Source of the DNA: Chloroflexota bacterium
GTDB lineage: Bacteria > Chloroflexota > Ktedonobacteria > Ktedonobacterales > Ktedonobacteraceae
NCBI GenBank assembly: GCA_021828635.1
Contig: JAJZEJ010000218.1
Coordinates: 1-6,914, forward strand
Direction: 5' to 3'
Length of the DNA: 6,914 bases
Below are positions 1 to 5,234 of the stretch, one piece after another (positions within the stretch are counted from its first letter, which is position 1; each line of letters begins with the position of its first letter). The notes under the pieces were generated by a model. The model had not been told where the DNA came from. It saw only the letters and a list, made by a program, of their open reading frames with translations, and ran no database searches. Both the position numbers and the translations under genes were made by a program.

Positions 1-1296
1 AATGCGCCCAGGTAATGCGCCGACATACGTGCGCCGATGGCCGCGAATCTCGGCCTCATCATGCACACCGCCAAGCGAGAGGCGTACAAACTTGCGGTTC
101 AACGCCTGGGCAATCGAACGGCCAAGTGAGGTTTTGCCCACTCCTGGCGGTCCGACGAAGCACAAAATAGGGCTACGCATGTTATCGGAGAGCTTGCGTA
201 CAGCGATATATTCCAGGATGCGCTCCTTCACTTTGTCCAGTCCATAATGATTAGCCTCAAGAATAGCCTCAGCCTCTTTCAGGTCCAGGCGATCTAGCGT
301 CTTCTGGTCCCAGGGCAAGGTAATGAGCCAGTCCAGGTAATTGCGAAGGATGCCGCCATCGGGCGCGATAGAGGGCATGGCATTCAGACGATCTAGCTCT
401 TTGCGTGCGCGTACTTTGACCTCTTCAGGCATACCACTGCTGTCAATTTTCGCACGCATCTCCTGGTTTTCGCGCATTGATGGGTCGGTCTCACTGAGTT
501 CGTGCTGAATGACCTTGAGTTGCTCACGTAGGAAATATTCACGCTGGCTCTTATCAACTTCTTGCTGAACCTGATTGTGAATATGGTTCTCTAACTCCAA
601 AATGTCCAGTTCTTTTGAGAGGAGCAGGCTGAGTCGATGCAGACGCTGTTCAACATTCATGGATTCCAATACATCCTGACGGGTGGCGATGGACAGGTCG
701 AGAGAGGAAACGATAAAATCGGCCATTGCTCCTACATCCTCCATGTTTATAGCGGTGATGTAGGCATCTTCAGGCATCAATGGGTTAAGCTTGGCACATT
801 TCTCGAAGAGCGCGAGTGCAGCCCGTCGCAATGCTTCGATAACCATGTTGGTTTCCGTGACATCGCGTATAATCTCTGCTTGCACACGCAAATAGGGTGT
901 TTCTTGTGTATAGCTGAGGCGGCGCATACGGCGCTGACCACGCACCAGCACACTGGTACTGCCATCGGGCATCTTGAGAATGCGTTCAATATAGCCCTCG
1001 ACGCCGATGGTATAGATATCTTCTGGTCCAGGGTCTTCTTGCGACTCGTCCAGTTGGGTTACGACGAACAGTAGATGATCTTTGTGCATGGCTTCTTCAA
1101 TAGCCTGCACCGATGGCTCGCGTCCTACGAGCAAAGGCACAACAACATTGGGAAATAGAACGGTATTACGCACAGGTAGTACTGGTAAATCGTAAATCTC
1201 GCTCGTTTGCTCTGCTGGTTCAACAGGTGTTTCTTCTACCACGTCTTCGTTGCCGTTTAATGGTGTCGTGATAACAACCTCAATGGCATCCTCCAT
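1..1296 (-). CDS. lon: ATP-dependent Lon protease, N-terminal part (cut by window edge)
   Basis: This reading frame has no stop over 432 codons and continues beyond base 1. Lon is a cytosolic homohexameric AAA+ serine protease that degrades misfolded and short-lived regulatory proteins, including many antitoxins. Visible parts, in order: an acidic, low-complexity N-terminal tail (residues 1-34); the LON substrate-binding domain opening with LPVLPVRNTVLFPNVVVPL (about 37-55); a helical, coiled-coil-like linker rich in Glu/Gln/Arg (about 235-300); and the start of the AAA+ module with Walker A GPPGVGKT at 382-389, then the Lon-typical GHRRTYVGALPGRI at the edge. Walker B, the sensor residues and the Ser/Lys protease dyad lie outside the window. 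Walker A sits about 26 residues later than in E. coli Lon, which the N-terminal tail accounts for. The ATG at 1296 is chosen because GAGAGGAAA stands about 8-10 bases upstream. The family call is certain; the tail's role is unknown. Confidence 0.97.
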   Translation of the reverse strand, partial: MEDAIEVVITTPLNGNEDVVEETPVEPAEQTSEIYDLPVLPVRNTVLFPNVVVPLLVGREPSVQAIEEAMHKDHLLFVVTQLDESQEDPGPEDIYTIGVEGYIERILKMPDGSTSVLVRGQRRMRRLSYTQETPYLRVQAEIIRDVTETNMVIEALRRAALALFEKCAKLNPLMPEDAYITAINMEDVGAMADFIVSSLDLSIATRQDVLESMNVEQRLHRLSLLLSKELDILELENHIHNQVQQEVDKSQREYFLREQLKVIQHELSETDPSMRENQEMRAKIDSSGMPEEVKVRARKELDRLNAMPSIAPDGGILRNYLDWLITLPWDQKTLDRLDLKEAEAILEANHYGLDKVKERILEYIAVRKLSDNMRSPILCFVGPPGVGKTSLGRSIAQALNRKFVRLSLGGVHDEAEIRGHRRTYVGALPGRI

Positions 1297-1346
1297 GAGT
1301 AAATAGTTTCCTCTCAGTACAAATGGAAATCCAAGTATGTCACTCA

Positions 1347-1375
1347 ATTATAACGTACAGTTGCAGATGAGGCAA
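1347..1375 (-). promoter_or_regulatory. Promoter of lon
   Basis: On the minus strand there is a perfect -10 box TATAAT (1347-1352) and a -35 box TTGCCT (1370-1375, four of six consensus bases), separated by exactly 17 bp. It lies about 50 bp upstream of the lon start codon and downstream of the toxin stop, so lon can be transcribed independently of the toxin-antitoxin pair. No CIRCE-type heat-shock operator was seen beside it. The call rests on consensus matching only. Confidence 0.7.
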
Positions 1376-1404
1376 CGAAGCGACTGAGTTTGCTGCTCTT
1401 TGGG

Positions 1405-1821
1405 CTATGGTTCAGATGGAGTTCTTAGCTGAACGTGTGTACGTAGCCACTGTTCAAACTGTCTGACGGCCTCTTCTAACGATGTAATCCGTGTTGCTAT
1501 CTGTTCAAGTTGTTGTGCCAAGCTTAGAGGATTACCCATATAAATAAAGCCATTGATACGCAGGAAAACATCACAAGCTGCGAATGCTGCTCTTTTATTG
1601 CCGTCAGTAAAAGCTTGTGCTTGTGAAATACTGACGGCAAGTAATGCACATTGGCGAATAAGATCAGCTTGCTCATAGTAGGAAGCCATGCGAGAGCGCA
1701 TCACAGCCGACTCGAGTAAGCCTTCATCACGTAGCGAGGCATCTGTCCGACCAAAACGTTCCATTATTGCGTAGTGAAGAGCAATTACATCTGCGACAGA
1801 GAGATAGTGTATTTCTGGCAT
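1405..1821 (-). CDS. doc: Doc/Fic-family toxin of a type II toxin-antitoxin pair, with altered catalytic residue
   Basis: This 138-residue protein has the length and layout of death-on-curing (Doc) toxins. It opens with YLSVADVIALHYAIMERFG (6-24), then the family signature LRDEGLLESAV (30-40), the Fic active-site loop QAFTDGNKRAAF (69-80), and FLRINGF (86-92). Doc of phage P1 phosphorylates elongation factor EF-Tu and stops translation. Its loop is HxFxDxNKR, where the His is essential and Lys replaces the Gly found in AMP-transferring Fic proteins. Here Lys76 is Doc-like, but residue 69, at the His position, is Gln (codon CAA, one base from CAC). Phe71, Asp73, Asn75 and Arg77 are kept. The gene starts 11 bp after the antitoxin stop with its own AGGAG site about 4 bases before the ATG, so the two are probably co-transcribed. 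Family membership is secure. Whether it is an active toxin, a weakened one or a tolerated relic is open. Confidence 0.9.
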   Translation of the reverse strand: MPEIHYLSVADVIALHYAIMERFGRTDASLRDEGLLESAVMRSRMASYYEQADLIRQCALLAVSISQAQAFTDGNKRAAFAACDVFLRINGFIYMGNPLSLAQQLEQIATRITSLEEAVRQFEQWLRTHVQLRTPSEP

Positions 1822-1832
1822 ATCGCTCCTGC

Positions 1833-2048
1833 TTAGCGGTCAGCTAAATAACGGTAGCCAGCCTCGTTACGTTGCCAACTCTCCTCAAAAGCTTCGCGTA
1901 GTTCAGGAGAAAGGGTTGGACGTACCTCAGCAAGACGAATCTCGATTGCAAGCAACTGTCCTTCTTGTAACTGTTGTCGTTCGATTTCCTCTTTAGGAAT
2001 AGTAACAACATAGCTGTTGCCAACCTTGCGTAGTTTTTGCCAGATCAT
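1833..2048 (-). CDS. SpoVT/AbrB-type (MazE-like) antitoxin paired with Doc
   Basis: This is a 71-residue protein. Residues 1-40 form an AbrB/MazE swapped-hairpin DNA-binding domain, with the characteristic RKVGNSYVVTIPKEEIE (7-23) followed by LQEGQLLAIEI. The charged tail (about 44-71, ending RYLADR) is the part that in such antitoxins is expected to wrap around and neutralise the toxin. The ATG at 2048 is preferred over an upstream in-frame ATG at 2111 because AAGGAG lies 6 bases before it. The longer version would also add 21 residues (FSVVYFVYTIYTV) that are unlike the family and would be read across the probable promoter. Antitoxin first and toxin second is the usual order. GTATA-type half-sites directly upstream suggest autorepression. 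AbrB-domain partners of Doc are known, though the classical P1 partner is Phd, an unrelated fold. Confidence 0.88.
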   Translation of the reverse strand: MIWQKLRKVGNSYVVTIPKEEIERQQLQEGQLLAIEIRLAEVRPTLSPELREAFEESWQRNEAGYRYLADR

Positions 2049-2070
2049 TGTGTTCTCCTTCTTGCTAACC

Positions 2071-2096
2071 GTATATATTGTATATACAAAGTATAC
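2071..2096 (-). promoter_or_regulatory. Candidate autoregulatory operator of the toxin-antitoxin operon
   Basis: Two overlapping dyads are visible. The first is GTATAT-ATTGT-ATATAC (2071-2087; 6-bp arms, 5-bp centre). The second is TATAC-AAA-GTATA (2083-2095). Together they give three GTATA-type half-sites beginning about 22 bases upstream of the antitoxin ATG and overlapping the likely -10 box and transcription start. AbrB/MazE-type antitoxins commonly bind AT-rich palindromes at their own promoter. Binding here is inferred. Confidence 0.55.
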
Positions 2097-2119
2097 GACA
2101 CTAAAAGCCATGAATGCAA
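2090..2119 (-). promoter_or_regulatory. Possible promoter of the toxin-antitoxin operon
   Basis: On the minus strand the -10 candidate TATACT (2090-2095) is good. The -35 candidate TTGCAT (2114-2119), 18 bp upstream, matches only three consensus bases. A second -10 candidate, TACAAT (2077-2082), lies inside the operator dyad. The transcription start is therefore uncertain, but either choice supports the antitoxin start at 2048. Confidence 0.4.
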
Positions 2120-2143
2120 CAGTTTTCTGTGATTGTGGTTAGA

Positions 2144-2172
2144 TTGACTTTGCTCTAAGCATATCCCAAAAT
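2144..2172 (+). promoter_or_regulatory. Candidate promoter of the MFS operon
   Basis: TTGACT (2144-2149, five of six consensus bases) and CAAAAT (2167-2172, four of six) are 17 bp apart. The left arm of the 13-bp palindrome fills the spacer and the -10 box lies in its central gap, so a protein bound to the palindrome would cover the polymerase site. The initiation point would leave a leader of about 105 bases before the MFS gene. A weaker alternative is TTTAAG with TACATT nearer the gene. Confidence 0.38.
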
Positions 2173-2189
2173 GACCTATGCTTAGAGCA
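2151..2189. repeat. Perfect 13-bp spaced inverted repeat (probable operator)
   Basis: TGCTCTAAGCATA (2151-2163) is repeated exactly in inverted form as TATGCTTAGAGCA (2177-2189), with a 13-bp gap. No T-run follows on either strand, so a rho-independent terminator is unlikely. The repeat lies between the divergent toxin-antitoxin and MFS operons and overlaps the best MFS promoter candidate, which suggests a binding site for a dimeric or tetrameric regulator. No regulator gene lies beside it in this window. A small mobile-element relic is the alternative. Confidence 0.75.
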
Positions 2190-2271
2190 TAGAAAAGCTA
2201 TTTAAGATATGCTGTGAGTAGTGTACATTACTTAGCAAGGTGAAGGCATTGGCCTTGCCCCAATTTTGCGC

Positions 2272-2278
2272 AAGGAGG
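2272..2278 (+). promoter_or_regulatory. Ribosome binding site of the MFS gene
   Basis: AAGGAGG is a near-perfect Shine-Dalgarno sequence. It is only 2 bases from the ATG at 2281 but 5 from the ATG at 2284, so the second of the tandem ATG codons is preferred. It also rules out the in-frame TTG at 2266, which precedes it. TTGCGCAA, an 8-bp palindrome, overlaps its left edge at 2266-2273. Confidence 0.8.
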
Positions 2279-2283
2279 TTATG

Positions 2284-3513
2284 ATGCCCGTTGCTCTTGC
2301 TAGACGCTCTCAACGTGATTTCTGGAAATTCTGGACTGGACAGACGATTTCTACGCTTGGCAGTTCGTTTACCAGCTTTGCCTTGTCGCTCCTGATCTTC
2401 AATTTAACACACTCCTCGCTCAATCTCGCACTGACCATTACTTTCACGGTGCTACCCTACTTGTTCTTTGGCCTAATTATTGGAGCCTGGGTTGATCGCG
2501 TGAATCGCAAACGCCTGATGTTGCTCACAGATTTGATACGTGCGCTTGTCGTAGCCTCTATTCCGTTGGCTGCTATGCTGGGGCTGCTCTCCGTCTGGTG
2601 GATTTATGCAGTGGCGTTTCTCAGTTCCACTCTCACTATCTGTTTCGATGCCGCAAATTTTGCTGCTATTCCTAGCCTTGTATCGAAAGAGGAGATTGTG
2701 ACTGCTAACGGACGTGTGCAGGCTGGCTATTCGGTAGCAAAAATTGTTGGCCCTTTGTTGGGTGGCCTATTTGTTGCTGTCGTTCCTTTACCGATGTTAA
2801 TGCTTATTGATGCTGTATCGTTCCTTGTTTCGGCTGGTTCGCTTGCACTCATCAGTACGAGTTTTAATGCGCATTCTCATGATAAGCGAGCAACGACAAG
2901 TCTTCGTCAAGCTATTGTTGAAGGACTGCGCTATGTCCTCAAGCACCCTCTGTTGTCCTGGATTGTGTTGCTGCTGTTGTTGGTTAATTTCATCTTACCC
3001 ACATCTAGCGCACAACTGGTGCTATTCGCCAAAGAGTGGTTTGCGGTCAGTAATACACAGCTTGGGTTGCTCTATGCCTGTGGTAGCTTAGGCACTGTAA
3101 TTTTCTCTCTGCTCGCTGGACGTTTGCGCAAGCGTATATCAATGATCGCAATCGCGTTGGGTGCGCTTATGCTAGAAGGTTTGTGTACAGGAGCGACGGC
3201 TTTGACACATTGGTACTGGTTACTACTTCTGTTATGGACGTTGCGGGGTGGCGCTGACGTGCTATTTATCATCAACACCTACAGCCTTACGCAAACATCT
3301 GTACCCGATCAACTACTTGGGCGTGTGATCACTTTCATCAGAGTTCTCACGTGGTCTACTGCCTCTATTGGGGCGTTGCTCGGTGGTCTCGCCATTCAGC
3401 AGACGAATAATGTGGCCCTGGTTTACGCAATAATTGGCTTACTGATCTTTGTCATTGCTGCCGCTTTTTTCTTGACACCATTAGGGCATAGTGAGCGATA
3501 CTTAACTACATAG
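2284..3513 (+). CDS. MFS exporter, DHA3-like (drug/macrolide efflux type)
   Basis: This 409-residue, very hydrophobic protein is an inner-membrane permease of the major facilitator superfamily with about 12 predicted membrane segments. It begins with a short basic cytoplasmic end (ARRSQRDFWKFW), then helix 1 (TGQTISTLGSSFTSFALSL, 18-36). Motif A follows between helices 2 and 3 as GAWVDRVNRKR (67-77). VGPLLGG (155-161) lies in a helix of the first half, and a cytoplasmic loop near 195-215 joins the two halves. NTYSLTQTSVPDQLLGRV (331-348) is a hallmark of the DHA3 branch, which includes MefA-like macrolide exporters and EntS-like siderophore exporters. Transport would be proton-driven and outward. 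The substrate cannot be read from the sequence. Length fits the family (about 400-420), and no frameshift is seen. The next gene starts 12 bp after its stop, which suggests one operon. Confidence 0.92.
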   Translation: MPVALARRSQRDFWKFWTGQTISTLGSSFTSFALSLLIFNLTHSSLNLALTITFTVLPYLFFGLIIGAWVDRVNRKRLMLLTDLIRALVVASIPLAAMLGLLSVWWIYAVAFLSSTLTICFDAANFAAIPSLVSKEEIVTANGRVQAGYSVAKIVGPLLGGLFVAVVPLPMLMLIDAVSFLVSAGSLALISTSFNAHSHDKRATTSLRQAIVEGLRYVLKHPLLSWIVLLLLLVNFILPTSSAQLVLFAKEWFAVSNTQLGLLYACGSLGTVIFSLLAGRLRKRISMIAIALGALMLEGLCTGATALTHWYWLLLLLWTLRGGADVLFIINTYSLTQTSVPDQLLGRVITFIRVLTWSTASIGALLGGLAIQQTNNVALVYAIIGLLIFVIAAAFFLTPLGHSERYLTT

Positions 3514-3525
3514 GAGATGCATTCT

Positions 3526-3822
3526 ATGTTTGCACGTATCTCAATCGCAACATTTCAGAATGGTGCTATGGATGAGGCATTGGATATTTTTCAGCGCCGT
3601 ATGCTGCCGAGTGCAAGTATGCAAAACGGGTTTAGAGGAGCATTTGTCTCTCGTGACAGCCAGAAAAATTGTGCTACGATCATAACCATGTGGGAGACAG
3701 AGGCAGATATGCTGGCAAGCGGCCCACCACCGGAGATAATCAAGGACGTAGAACGCTTTGGCGCACTGATTGCCGAGGTTACGCAGGAGCATCAAGAGGT
3801 TATCCTGCAAATAATAAAATAA
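3526..3822 (+). CDS. Small antibiotic-biosynthesis-monooxygenase (ABM)-like protein
   Basis: This 98-residue cytosolic protein has the pattern of the dimeric alpha/beta-barrel (ABM) fold: strand FARISIATF (2-10), helix MDEALDIFQRRMLP (15-28), strands FRGAFVSRD (36-44) and CATIITMWET (49-58), then helix EADMLASG (59-66) and a C-terminal helix. The strand-then-WETEADMLAS arrangement is typical of such proteins, which act as cofactor-free oxygenases, haem-handling enzymes or simply small-ligand binders. The active residue is not evident, so no reaction is assigned. The ATG at 3526 is chosen over 3517 because TAGGAG, which contains the MFS stop codon, lies about 9 bases upstream, whereas the ATG at 3517 overlaps that site. 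Coupling to the exporter suggests it modifies or senses the exported compound; this is inference. Confidence 0.75.
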   Translation: MFARISIATFQNGAMDEALDIFQRRMLPSASMQNGFRGAFVSRDSQKNCATIITMWETEADMLASGPPPEIIKDVERFGALIAEVTQEHQEVILQIIK

Positions 3823-3866
3823 TATAGTATGAATGTGATAAGATACATCCATACTATATTATTTTA
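3815..3866. repeat. AT-rich 17-bp inverted repeat between convergent genes (possible bidirectional terminator)
   Basis: TAAAATAATATAGTATG (3815-3831) pairs perfectly with CATACTATATTATTTTA (3850-3866). After one mismatch, ATGT/ACAT (3833-3836 with 3845-3848) extends the stem around an 8-base loop. The left arm includes the stop codon of the ABM-like gene, and the SDR gene ends 15 bp beyond on the opposite strand. Position suits a shared terminator, but the stem is almost pure A/T, lacks a GC core and has no separate T-run, so a small palindromic repeat or MITE relic is also possible. Confidence 0.7.
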
Positions 3867-3881
3867 CATCGGGGAGCGTAT

Positions 3882-4748
3882 TTAGAACAATCGGCGTCCA
3901 CCGCTCACGGAGATCATCTGGCCGGAGACCCAACGCGCCTGCTCGGAGGCTAGGAAGACGATCACATCGGCGATGTCTTCCGGGTAGCCGACACGGCCCA
4001 TTGGCGTGTCGTGGATGACCTGCGCCTCAAGCTCTGGTGTAATCCAGCCGGTTTGCGTGGGACCGGGCGAGACGATATTCGCGGTGATACCATAGCTGCC
4101 CAACTCGATAGCGGCGGCGCGTGTGTAGGACTCGGCGGCATACTTGCTGGCTCCATACGAGATTTCGTGAAAGAAGCCGACCGCACCATCGCTGCTGATA
4201 CTGATGATGCGCCCACCACGTCGCCCACGCTGGATACGTCGGCGTGCAAATTCGGCAATCAGCAGCGCAACGGCGCGACTATTGACCGCGAAATGCGCAT
4301 CATGGCTAACAACGCTCAAATTCTCAATACCATAACCGGCTGGAGCGCGTTCGCTATTGAGCAGATCGGCTGGCTCGAAGCTATCCGCAGTGCAGTAATC
4401 GGCGTTGTTGACAAGAATATCAACCGGTCCGAAAAGCGCCTCAGCACGCTCAAAGAGCATCGGAATGACCTCTGGCTGCGAAAGATCGGCCTCTATCGCC
4501 TCGATTTGCCCACCCATCCCACGAATCGCCTGCACAACCTCTTCAGCTCCCTTTGCGCGGCGTTCATCATAAAGCGTGAGTGTGGCTGGTGCCTGTTCAT
4601 CGTCATCACCCTTCAATGGTGGCATGCGCAGGTAGTTGATGAGAACAGCCACGCCCTCTGCAGCCAGCGCCTTCGCCGTTGCCGCGCCAATGCCATGATT
4701 AGCTCCCGTAATCAGTGCAACTTTGCCCTGTAATCCTGTCTGTACCAT
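3882..4748 (-). CDS. Short-chain dehydrogenase/reductase (SDR) with two insertions
   Basis: This 288-residue cytosolic NAD(P)-dependent oxidoreductase is of the classical SDR type. Visible elements: nucleotide-binding TGANHGIG (14-21); NNAD (114-117) where NNAG is usual; Asn156; catalytic Ser185 in RIISISSDG; and Tyr198/Lys202 in YGASK. The PG motif VSPGPTQTGW (226-235) and the C-terminal ISVSGGRRLF follow. The Ser-Tyr-Lys set is complete, so an active enzyme is expected. It is about 35-40 residues longer than FabG-type relatives because of an acidic stretch near 40-66 (PLKGDDDEQ) and another near 118-150. The start has GGGAG 7 bases upstream. Third positions look GC-richer than in the MFS and glycosylase genes, and this leaves long open antisense frames. 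The substrate is unknown; a ketoacyl-ACP or sugar/alcohol reductase annotation would be guesswork. Confidence 0.92.
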   Translation of the reverse strand: MVQTGLQGKVALITGANHGIGAATAKALAAEGVAVLINYLRMPPLKGDDDEQAPATLTLYDERRAKGAEEVVQAIRGMGGQIEAIEADLSQPEVIPMLFERAEALFGPVDILVNNADYCTADSFEPADLLNSERAPAGYGIENLSVVSHDAHFAVNSRAVALLIAEFARRRIQRGRRGGRIISISSDGAVGFFHEISYGASKYAAESYTRAAAIELGSYGITANIVSPGPTQTGWITPELEAQVIHDTPMGRVGYPEDIADVIVFLASEQARWVSGQMISVSGGRRLF

Positions 4749-5234
4749 AATCGTACTCCCTTTCTGCTAAAACAATAGTGGAGATGAGATGCACAGCAGA
4801 GAAGTAGACCTGAGTTATGGCACAAGAATCGGGTCAAGACACACAAGCTTATTGCATGAAAAGTGCCTGCTGTACCGCCATGTGGACATGAAAAGAGAAA
4901 CGGAGCGGAACACGAGGGACGTAGAACATGTAGCAAGCCGACCCAAAGCATTTCACCTGTGCCAATGCACAAGCTACCAACGCTCACAAATGTGAGGTAT
5001 ATTATCTGCTATGCGTGCGAGCATTACTGCCTGTTGTGTGTGCCACCCATGTTATTGGATGCTCCTTTGTGTTATGCGGAGTGTGAAAAAAGGATACAAA
5101 GCAAGTATAGGAAGTTTTCGGTACAATGTCAAATTGCTTTTGCTACTGACACACAGTTGTCACTGGTAGCGAGTATACTTGCCCTATCATAGTTATCAGG
5201 CGCAGACATCTGCAAGAAGTGAGGAATACAAACG
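4749..5234. other. 486-bp intergenic region without a convincing gene
   Basis: This lies between the divergent SDR and glycosylase genes, so it should hold promoters for both. I found no clear -35/-10 pair for the SDR gene. For the glycosylase, TATACT (5174-5179) is a plausible -10 box without a good -35. Open frames here lack a ribosome binding site and resemble no protein I know. Small dyads occur: CTCACA-AA-TGTGAG at 4983-4996 and an imperfect one at 5142-5170. No tRNA or other RNA fold was recognised. Confidence 0.6.
5142..5170. repeat. Imperfect dyad upstream of the glycosylase gene (possible operator)
   Basis: GCTAC-TGACA (5142-5151) faces TGTCA-CTG-GTAGC (5158-5170) across a 6-bp centre, with a 3-base interruption in the right half. 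It ends 3 bp before the TATACT element at 5174, where a regulator could affect transcription of the DNA-repair gene. It may be chance. Confidence 0.35.

Noticed and set aside
637..1074. Plus-strand open frame inside the lon region
   Set aside because: The minus strand encodes an unbroken Lon N-terminal region with conserved motifs; the plus-strand translation resembles no protein.
1361..1380. GTTGC/GCAAC mini-hairpin after the toxin gene as terminator
   Set aside because: The stem is only 5 bp, has no T-run, and coincides with the -35 region of the lon promoter.
1834..2048. Fic inhibitory motif (S/T-x3-E-G/N) in the antitoxin
   Set aside because: The nearest match is TLSPEL, with Leu at the last position, so the motif is not met.
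2049..2111. N-terminal extension of the antitoxin from the ATG at 2111
   Set aside because: It would run through the operator and -10 region and lacks a ribosome binding site, whereas ATG 2048 has a well-placed AAGGAG.
2240..2284. Possible 14-codon leader peptide (GTG start) whose TGA overlaps the MFS start codon
   Set aside because: The overlap is attractive for coupling, but no properly spaced ribosome binding site precedes the GTG, and part of the frame is simply the Shine-Dalgarno sequence of the main gene.
4011..4733. Long plus-strand open frame antisense to the SDR gene
   Set aside because: It is a shadow of the GC-rich SDR codons. It has no domain-like pattern, while the opposite strand has a complete SDR motif set.
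4789..5192. Two overlapping plus-strand open frames in the 486-bp gap
   Set aside because: They have no ribosome binding site, Cys/His-rich composition typical of random translation, and no recognisable motif.
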